In this document: piece by piece, positions 1-4,010 of the stretch
Position numbering within the stretch: the stretch's first letter is position 1
Layout of the letters: each line of letters begins with the position of its first letter
DNA from: Syntrophorhabdaceae bacterium
GTDB lineage: Bacteria; Desulfobacterota; Syntrophorhabdia; Syntrophorhabdales; Syntrophorhabdaceae
Assembly (NCBI GenBank): GCA_026415015.1
Contig: JAOAHW010000008.1
Span: forward strand, 1-6,809
Direction of reading: 5' to 3'
Length of the DNA stretch: 6,809 bases
Position numbers and translations under genes: made by a program
Notes under the pieces: generated by a model
Seen by the model: only the letters and a program-made list of their open reading frames with translations
What the model was told of the DNA's origin: nothing
Databases searched by the model: none

Positions 1-1
1 T

Positions 2-91
2 ACGAAGCTTTATAAAGATGTAAGGCTTGAGTTTATAGAGGATTCACTGGATTTATACGAGATTATAACTGAAGATGAACCACACCAGTAA
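2..91 (+). CDS. C-terminal end of an unidentified protein (partial)
   Basis: An open frame enters from the left edge and ends at TAA 89-91, giving 29 residues that finish ...YEIITEDEPHQ. The tail is acidic and has no recognisable motif, so no family can be named. It stops 41 bases before the next gene on the same strand with no terminator between them, so it is probably the upstream member of the same operon. The other two forward frames are short or stopped early here, which weakly favours this frame. Whether it is truly coding rests only on the open frame and its position. Confidence 0.45.
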   Translation, partial: TKLYKDVRLEFIEDSLDLYEIITEDEPHQ

Positions 92-132
92 AGAAGGATA
101 GGGATTCACATGAAATACACAGGGGGTATTTT

Positions 133-504
133 ATGGAAAAGATAAATTTTAAACGATACGGACTATATCTTGTCCGATGGCAGCTTTCAACGCCAATACT
201 GGCTGCTGTCCTCTATGTGCTCTCCATGCTTGACAGGTTTACTGCCACAGTAATAGCCAATCTCATAGGTGGCCTTATATTCTTCTGGGTAGACAAGTTT
301 ATCTTTACATCTGAGATGCTCACTGCCCAATGGGAGGTAAAAGACGAGGTCTACTGTGTTGATTGTGGTAAAAAGGCAAGGGGGTACAGACTGGTGAAGG
401 CCAAGGGATATGATAGAAGCAAGGATACCAAACCCCAGTTTCGGTGTGAGGAATGCTCTTCAAAAAAGACAGAGGAGCTGAGAAAAAGGGGTATCGAGAT
501 ATAG
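133..504 (+). CDS. Small two-helix membrane protein with C-terminal zinc-ribbon-like Cys pairs
   Basis: This is a 123-residue protein that I do not recognise. Two hydrophobic segments (about residues 17-33 and 38-57) are joined by a short turn (MLDRF), giving a membrane hairpin. A soluble tail follows with two Cys pairs, C75-x2-C78 and C105-x2-C108, separated by 26 mostly basic residues. That spacing is typical of a zinc-ribbon or rubredoxin-like knuckle, so a bound zinc is inferred. The tail probably faces the cytoplasm, because basic residues flank the first helix (N-terminal KRYGLYLVR). The start is supported by AGGGGGT at 121-127, six bases before ATG. An upstream ATG at 110 is out of frame and stops after 11 codons. 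The stop codon lies inside the Shine-Dalgarno sequence of thyX, so the two are likely translationally coupled. No function is known to me; a membrane-tethered regulatory or scaffold role is speculative. Confidence 0.8.
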   Translation: MEKINFKRYGLYLVRWQLSTPILAAVLYVLSMLDRFTATVIANLIGGLIFFWVDKFIFTSEMLTAQWEVKDEVYCVDCGKKARGYRLVKAKGYDRSKDTKPQFRCEECSSKKTEELRKRGIEI

Positions 505-508
505 GAGG
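503..508 (+). promoter_or_regulatory. Ribosome binding site of thyX, overlapping the upstream stop codon
   Basis: A perfect AGGAGG lies eight bases before the GTG at 517 and includes the last two bases of the TAG stop (502-504) of the preceding gene. It fixes the GTG as the thyX start, since no suitable ATG precedes it. It implies that ribosomes finishing the upstream gene can reinitiate on thyX. Confidence 0.85.
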
Positions 509-516
509 AGTATCTG

Positions 517-1239
517 GTGAAGAAACAAAAGGTTATCTTATTGGCCTATACGCCTGACCCTATGGAGGCTGTATCCCTGGCAGCAAGACTCTGTTACAGC
601 CCCCTTGGTATAGACAGCATAAAAGAGGATATGACTAAAGATAGGCAAAAGGGGCTTATAGAAAAGCTTTTAAAAAGCGGTCACCTAAGCCCCTTAGAGC
701 ATGCATCTTTTACATTTGCTGTGGAGGGCATATCAAGGGCATGCTCCCATCAACTCGTAAGACACAGGTTAGCGTCCTATAGCCAGCAGTCCCAGAGGTA
801 TGTGAGTATGGAAAGAGGGTTTGATTATATTATACCCCCGTCCATAGAATCTGACACAGAATTGAGGGTTCGTTTTGTGGCCTTTATGGAAAAGACCCAG
901 GATTTTTATAATGAGATTGTCTCTAACCTGAAACAGAAAGGCATGAAAGGTGAAGAGGCCTATGAGGATGCGAGGTTTATATTGCCTAATGCAGCAGAGA
1001 CAAAGATCATTCTAACTATGAATGCAAGGGAACTTCTCCATTTCTTTACACAGCGTTGCTGTATGAGGGCACAGTGGGAGATAAGACAGATGGCGCGTAA
1101 GATACTAAAACTTGTGAAGGCAGTGGCACCGGATATCTTTGTAAATGCAGGTCCCCAGTGTCTTAGAGGTAGGTGTCCTGAGGGCCAATTCTCATGTGGA
1201 AAGACTGAAGAAGTCCGAAGGATGTATAAGGATATGTAA
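517..1239 (+). CDS. thyX: Flavin-dependent thymidylate synthase ThyX
   Basis: A cytoplasmic enzyme of 240 residues that methylates dUMP to dTMP using methylenetetrahydrofolate as carbon donor, with FAD and NADPH providing the reducing equivalents. The family signature RHRxxSxxxxSxR is complete at residues 82-94 (RHRLASYSQQSQR). Other family landmarks are SPLEH at 58-62, which carries the FAD-site His, and NARELLHFF then QRCCMRAQWEIRQ around 169-191, which carries the substrate-binding Arg (about R180). Unlike ThyA it needs no Cys nucleophile and leaves tetrahydrofolate intact. The C-terminal end (210-228) has three Cys (215, 220, 227) in a GPxCxxGxCPEG-type tail that I recall from other anaerobe ThyX proteins. 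The length is in the normal range. Translation starts at GTG behind a strong AGGAGG. It lies 12 bases after the small membrane protein and 22 before the QueF-family gene, so an operon is likely. Confidence 0.97.
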   Translation: MKKQKVILLAYTPDPMEAVSLAARLCYSPLGIDSIKEDMTKDRQKGLIEKLLKSGHLSPLEHASFTFAVEGISRACSHQLVRHRLASYSQQSQRYVSMERGFDYIIPPSIESDTELRVRFVAFMEKTQDFYNEIVSNLKQKGMKGEEAYEDARFILPNAAETKIILTMNARELLHFFTQRCCMRAQWEIRQMARKILKLVKAVAPDIFVNAGPQCLRGRCPEGQFSCGKTEEVRRMYKDM

Positions 1240-1261
1240 AGATAAAATGGAGGTATAATCC

Positions 1262-1699
1262 ATGGGAGGACAGATTAAGACATACAAGGATATAGATAAA
1301 TCCATCCTAAAATCCATTCCAAATCCCACTAACGAGGGATATGAGATAAAGATAAAGATACCTGAGTTTACATTCCTCGGGGTAAGCGGGCAGCCTGATT
1401 TTGCCGTAGTCTATCTCACATTTTATCCAAAAAAGAGGCTCATTGAATTAAAATCTCTAAAACAATATGTTTATCAGCTAAGGGATATTGTGGTCTCCTA
1501 TGAGAGATTGATAAATATAATCTACGACCATTTAAAAGAGGTCTACGACCCTGACCGCATAAGGATTGTCATGATATGTAATCCAAGGGGCGGTATCAGT
1601 TCAAAACTCACCATAGACTCTGACTGGGGGGTCAGAGGGGGAGAGGAAAAATATAAAGACTGGGTAGGTATTGAGGATAGCTGGTCTATTACAATGTAG
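1262..1699 (+). CDS. QueF-family (T-fold) protein lacking the catalytic Cys
   Basis: A 145-residue relative of NADPH-dependent 7-cyano-7-deazaguanine reductase (QueF), the enzyme that turns preQ0 into preQ1 for queuosine. By recall the protein aligns almost without gaps to B. subtilis QueF. PEFTFL-G-V-SGQPDFA (34-48) matches the active-site loop, E62-L-K-S-L-K67-Q-Y69 matches the NADPH-site motif, and NPRGGIS (107-113) matches the TPRGGIS strand. D46 (B. subtilis Asp62) and E81 (Glu97) are kept. However, the catalytic Cys55 position is Gly40, one residue of that loop is missing, and His96 is Tyr80. The only Cys is C106, just before the PRGG strand. No frameshift or stop interrupts the gene, and GGAGG at 1249-1253 gives a good start. 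It follows thyX by 22 bases and ends the operon. QueF activity by the known thioimide route is therefore unlikely; a ligand-binding or altered enzymatic role is inferred. Standard annotation would probably call it queF. Confidence 0.88.
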   Translation: MGGQIKTYKDIDKSILKSIPNPTNEGYEIKIKIPEFTFLGVSGQPDFAVVYLTFYPKKRLIELKSLKQYVYQLRDIVVSYERLINIIYDHLKEVYDPDRIRIVMICNPRGGISSKLTIDSDWGVRGGEEKYKDWVGIEDSWSITM

Positions 1700-1715
1700 T
1701 TCTATTGCAATGTAA
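1685..1715 (+). repeat. Short imperfect tandem duplication at the 3' end of the QueF-family gene
   Basis: TCTATTACAATGTAG (1685-1699) is followed after one base by TCTATTGCAATGTAA (1701-1715), matching at 13 of 15 positions. The first copy carries the TAG stop of the gene and the second carries an equivalent TAA in another frame. It looks like a local 16-base duplication that has since diverged. Confidence 0.6.
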
Positions 1716-1747
1716 ATTGAGACGCCTGAAAAGTCTCAATATTTTTT
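1716..1747 (+). terminator. Rho-independent terminator of the thyX/QueF-family operon
   Basis: A perfect 8-bp stem, ATTGAGAC (1716-1723) with GTCTCAAT (1733-1740), has a nine-base loop and is followed by A and six T (1742-1747). It begins 17 bases after the stop of the QueF-family gene. The T run overlaps the stop codon of the convergent minus-strand gene. In the other direction the stem is followed only by TTTACATT, so it may also act weakly as a terminator for the minus-strand gene. Confidence 0.85.
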
Positions 1748-1967
1748 AGTCAGGGATGGAGATAATCTTTTTTTTATCCCTCTCACCCTTTATAATCCTT
1801 ATCTGGGATTTTTTTACCCCAAAGACCTCTGATAGGTATTCTAAGAGTTCTTTATTTGCCCTGCCCTCTATGGGTTGAGAGGTAAGTCTTACCCTGAAAT
1901 ACCCCTCCTCTTTTTTTATCTCCCTCTGCTTTGCATTTGTTACAACCCTCACCTCTATATTCATCAC
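1746..1967 (-). CDS. DUF167 / YggU family protein
   Basis: A small protein of 73 residues (72 if the ATG at 1964 is used instead of the GTG at 1967) in the widespread DUF167/YggU family, whose molecular function is not established. The family core is clear: RVRLTSQPIEGRANKEL (25-41), corresponding to the usual V-x-APP-x-x-GKAN-x-x-L, then a V-x-x-S-x-I-x-I-x-x-G-x-x-x-x-K-K pattern (51-67, including G61). The fold is a compact alpha/beta domain and the protein is basic and presumably cytoplasmic. It converges on the QueF-family gene and diverges from the Dsb-like gene, so it is transcribed alone. There is no ordinary Shine-Dalgarno; AGGTGATG runs straight into the start codons, and a TATAAT lies only a few bases upstream. 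Family assignment is confident; the exact start (GTG or ATG) is uncertain. Confidence 0.88.
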   Translation of the reverse strand: MMNIEVRVVTNAKQREIKKEEGYFRVRLTSQPIEGRANKELLEYLSEVFGVKKSQIRIIKGERDKKKIISIPD

Positions 1968-1971
1968 CTGA

Positions 1972-1977
1972 ATTATA
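1972..1977 (-). promoter_or_regulatory. Putative -10 box of the DUF167 gene
   Basis: Read on the minus strand this is a perfect TATAAT, ending four bases before the GTG at 1967 and seven before the ATG at 1964. Transcription would begin around 1965-1966, at or within the start codons, which would give a leaderless or nearly leaderless mRNA. I found no good -35 hexamer at 16-18 bases upstream, so the call rests on the -10 alone. Confidence 0.4.
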
Positions 1978-1985
1978 CATTTTTC

Positions 1986-2014
1986 TTTACAAAAAAGGTT
2001 ATATTAGATATAAA
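1986..2014 (+). promoter_or_regulatory. Putative sigma70-type promoter of the Dsb-like gene
   Basis: TTTACA (1986-1991) and TATAAA (2009-2014) are separated by exactly 17 bases. Start of transcription is expected near 2020-2021, which coincides with the ATG at 2020. No Shine-Dalgarno lies just ahead of that ATG, in keeping with a leaderless message. It occupies the 52-base divergent gap shared with the DUF167 gene. Confidence 0.5.
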
Positions 2015-2019
2015 AATTT

Positions 2020-2604
2020 ATGCGAAAAATAGCCTCTCTTTCCATTGTGGCTGTTCTTTTCTTCATCTTCTATTTCTTTTATGGGATTTCATATGCCCAG
2101 ACAGATGAAAAAAAGGATTTTCTTCCATCTTTTGGGAATGGAAAAATAACAGTTAGATTATATGCTGATTATTTTTGCGGCCCCTGCAGTTTTTTAGAGC
2201 CCCGTTTAGACCCCATAATCAAAAAACTCGTTAAAAAAAATAAAGTAAATGTGACCTTTATAGATGTGCCCTTCCATAAACACTCATCCATATATGTGAA
2301 ATACTTTTTGTATGCCCTGAATGAAAAAAAGAACCTTGAGCATACCCTTAAGGTAAGGACAGTCCTCTTTAATGCCGCAAAAGAGCGGGTTACAGAGCCA
2401 TCTGGCCTGGAGGCCTACCTTAAAAAAAATGATATAAACATCAAACCCTTTGATGAAAGATACATCTATGAGGTCTTTGAGAGATATATGAACAGGGAAG
2501 ATAAGATAAATGCAACACCATCCTGCGTAATCATAGATGAAGACAAAAAAGAGACATATAAAGGTGCAAACGACATCATAAATGCCCTTGAGAGACTCAA
2601 TTAG
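2020..2604 (+). CDS. Exported thioredoxin-fold protein, DsbA-like, with CGPC active site
   Basis: A 194-residue protein likely to act as a thiol-disulfide oxidoreductase outside the cytoplasm. It starts with a Sec signal peptide: MRK, a hydrophobic run to about residue 22, and a probable cut after S-Y-A26. The thioredoxin fold begins with KITVRLYADYFCGPC, where C53-G-P-C56 is the redox pair. The family's cis-proline is P167 in ATPSCVI, with T166 before it as usual. Between the two halves lies a mainly helical insertion (about 85-160), the plan of DsbA/DsbG-type proteins rather than plain thioredoxin. The CGPC dipeptide is that of thioredoxins, whereas classical DsbA has CPHC, so it could be a reductant or isomerase-like partner. 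An extra Cys (C169) lies two residues after the cis-Pro. It is probably expressed from its own promoter and sits 35 bases ahead of the radical SAM gene. A-rich codon runs make it more AT-rich than its neighbours. Specific partners are unknown. Confidence 0.85.
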   Translation: MRKIASLSIVAVLFFIFYFFYGISYAQTDEKKDFLPSFGNGKITVRLYADYFCGPCSFLEPRLDPIIKKLVKKNKVNVTFIDVPFHKHSSIYVKYFLYALNEKKNLEHTLKVRTVLFNAAKERVTEPSGLEAYLKKNDINIKPFDERYIYEVFERYMNREDKINATPSCVIIDEDKKETYKGANDIINALERLN

Positions 2605-2614
2605 GGGCAGTCTC
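2592..2614 (+). other. Hairpin across the stop codon of the Dsb-like gene
   Basis: GAGACT (2592-2597) and AGTCTC (2609-2614) form a perfect 6-bp stem with an 11-base loop that holds the TAG stop (2602-2604). No T run follows, so it is not a standard intrinsic terminator. It could be an attenuating or RNA-stabilising element between this gene and the next. Confidence 0.4.
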
Positions 2615-2639
2615 GATAAAATAACCATCACAAGTATTT

Positions 2640-3890
2640 ATGGTCATTGAAAGGATAATAACCCATATTGCTCGAAAAAAAAACTCCGATTACCTGAGAT
2701 TTGTCCCTGTTGATAAGATGCCTGTTCCATACAGGGGGAATTCAACACCAACCCTCCTCTATATCCATATCCCATTCTGTGAAGAACTCTGTCCATATTG
2801 TTCCTTCAACAGGGTGGTCTTCAAAGAAGACCTGGCAAGACGATATTTTGATGCCCTGCGAAAAGAGATTACTATATACAGAGACCTTAATTATAATTTC
2901 GAGGCCCTTTATGCAGGTGGCGGGACACCAACCATACTTATTGATGAACTGGAAAAGACCCTTAGCCTTGCAAGGCATCTTTTCCATCTTAAAGAGATAT
3001 CTGTAGAGACCAATCCAAATCATTTAACCCCTGCCAATATTAAGAGGCTAAAAGATATGGGCATAAACCGCCTCTCTGTTGGTGTCCAGAGCTTTGATGA
3101 TGGTCTTTTGAGGCTCATAGAGCGGTATCATAAATATGGCAGCGGTAAGGATATAGAGGAGAGGTTGAGATATACCCAGGGGAACTTTGATACCTTGAAT
3201 GTGGACATGATATTCAATTTTCCAACCCAGACCATGGATATACTGGAATCAGACCTAAATACACTCATAGGTCTGGATGTTGACCAGATTACCTATTATC
3301 CCCTCATGGTCTCAGAATCCACAAGGGCTGCCATGATGAAAAGACTCGGAGTTGTGGATTATGAAAGGGGAAACAGGATGTATCTCAAGATACTGGAGAT
3401 GCTATCTCACAGGTACACAGCCTCTACAGCTTGGTGTTTCTCAAAAAACAGAACCCTAATAGATGAATATGTTGTTAATTTTGATGAGTATGCTGGTGCA
3501 GGCAGTGGCTCCATAGGTTATCTAAACGGCTGTGCCTATGCCAACACATTTGATATAAATCTATATATATCCCAGATAAATAAGGGCATACTGCCTGTCA
3601 TGGCTAAGAGGGAGTTTACACTAAAGGAACAGATAAGCTATGATTTCCTAATGAAGCTCTTTGGCCTAAGCCTTGACCTTGGAAAACTCTCTGAAAAAAA
3701 TAAGTTAAATGCCTTCAGATACCTCTTTTTAGAGATCATGTTTTTTATTATCACAGGGGCACTAAAAAAAGAGGGCAATACCTTAAGTCTTACAAAAAAA
3801 GGGCAATATTACTGGGTTATAATGATGAGGGAGTTCTTTATCGGTGTCAATAACTTCAGGGATTACTGTCGTTCCATGCTCAATATGTGA
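2640..3890 (+). CDS. Radical SAM protein, coproporphyrinogen III oxidase-like (HemN/HemW family)
   Basis: A 416-residue cytoplasmic radical SAM enzyme. The 4Fe-4S/SAM motif is C47-x3-C51-x2-C54 within YIHIPFCEELCPYCSFN. Downstream landmarks of the HemN/HemW superfamily follow in order: AGGGTPT (92-98), SVETNPN (121-127), RLSVGVQSF (144-152) and the D-x-I-F-N-F-P-T-Q-T strand (189-198). The C-terminal part (about 330-416) resembles the HemN C-terminal winged-helix region, with LTKKGQYYW near the end. HemW members load heme, HemN decarboxylates coproporphyrinogen III, and ChuW/HutW relatives open heme anaerobically; the sequence does not decide between these. It lacks the usual HemW segment after GVQSF (R-x-H followed by a typical helix), reading ERYHKYGSGKDIEER instead, so it is best treated as a separate subgroup. 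No Shine-Dalgarno is visible ahead of ATG 2640, so that start is less sure. It probably follows the Dsb-like gene on one transcript (35-base gap). Confidence 0.85.
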   Translation: MVIERIITHIARKKNSDYLRFVPVDKMPVPYRGNSTPTLLYIHIPFCEELCPYCSFNRVVFKEDLARRYFDALRKEITIYRDLNYNFEALYAGGGTPTILIDELEKTLSLARHLFHLKEISVETNPNHLTPANIKRLKDMGINRLSVGVQSFDDGLLRLIERYHKYGSGKDIEERLRYTQGNFDTLNVDMIFNFPTQTMDILESDLNTLIGLDVDQITYYPLMVSESTRAAMMKRLGVVDYERGNRMYLKILEMLSHRYTASTAWCFSKNRTLIDEYVVNFDEYAGAGSGSIGYLNGCAYANTFDINLYISQINKGILPVMAKREFTLKEQISYDFLMKLFGLSLDLGKLSEKNKLNAFRYLFLEIMFFIITGALKKEGNTLSLTKKGQYYWVIMMREFFIGVNNFRDYCRSMLNM

Positions 3891-3905
3891 GACCCAAGGG
3901 TCTCA
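3888..3905 (+). terminator. GC-rich hairpin at the end of the radical SAM gene, possible terminator
   Basis: TGAGACCC (3888-3895) pairs perfectly with GGGTCTCA (3898-3905) around AA, realistically a 7-bp stem with a four-base loop. The TGA stop is part of the left arm. Only TTTT (3918-3921), 12 bases later, follows, so intrinsic termination would be inefficient. Position at the end of a gene and just before a fresh promoter supports a transcription boundary. Confidence 0.5.
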
Positions 3906-3925
3906 ATCTAACAGGCCTTTTATAA

Positions 3926-3955
3926 TTGACATAAAACATATTTTTTTCGTATTAT
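3926..3955 (+). promoter_or_regulatory. Sigma70-type promoter of the TAXI-TRAP operon
   Basis: A perfect -35 TTGACA (3926-3931) is followed after 18 bases by TATTAT (3950-3955). Transcription should start near 3962, giving a leader of about 50 bases before ATG 4011. The 120-base gap (3891-4010) contains only this promoter, the upstream hairpin and the ribosome binding site. ATTCAAG occurs at 3954-3960 and again at 3990-3996, with a shorter ATTCAG at 3961-3966, but no clear operator was recognised. Confidence 0.7.
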
Positions 3956-3993
3956 TCAAGATTCAGAGATTTCTGTGGTTATATTTTTGATTC

Positions 3994-4000
3994 AAGGAGA
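3994..4000 (+). promoter_or_regulatory. Ribosome binding site of the TRAP permease
   Basis: AAGGAGA ends ten bases before ATG 4011 and fixes that start. One of the ATTCAAG repeats overlaps its first bases, so anything binding that repeat could affect translation; this is only a possibility. Confidence 0.75.
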
Positions 4001-4010
4001 TTAGAGAACC

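Noticed and set aside
110..145. ATG at 110 as an alternative start for the small membrane protein
   Set aside because: It is in another frame and reaches a stop after 11 codons.
133..504. GtrA-like flippase identity, suggested by the second helix
   Set aside because: GtrA proteins have four helices and no Cys4 tail; only two helices are present.
1363..1410. A frameshift or broken QueF gene as the reason for the missing Cys
   Set aside because: The frame is intact on both sides of the loop, the alignment stays in register apart from one missing codon, and the gene has a good RBS and normal length, so decay by frameshift is not supported.
1875..2108. A plus-strand frame spanning the end of the DUF167 gene and the divergent gap
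   Set aside because: It runs antisense to DUF167 and overlaps the Dsb-like gene out of frame; its hydrophobic run is only the signal peptide region read in another frame.
2588..2622. A promoter between the Dsb-like and radical SAM genes (TTGAGA with TAAAAT)
   Set aside because: The spacer is 23 bases, well outside the usable range, so co-transcription from the upstream promoter is more likely.
2284..2631. A 115-codon open frame on the minus strand opposite the Dsb-like gene
   Set aside because: It lies almost wholly antisense to a gene with a clear signal peptide, CGPC motif and cis-Pro, and its own translation has no recognisable domain or RBS.
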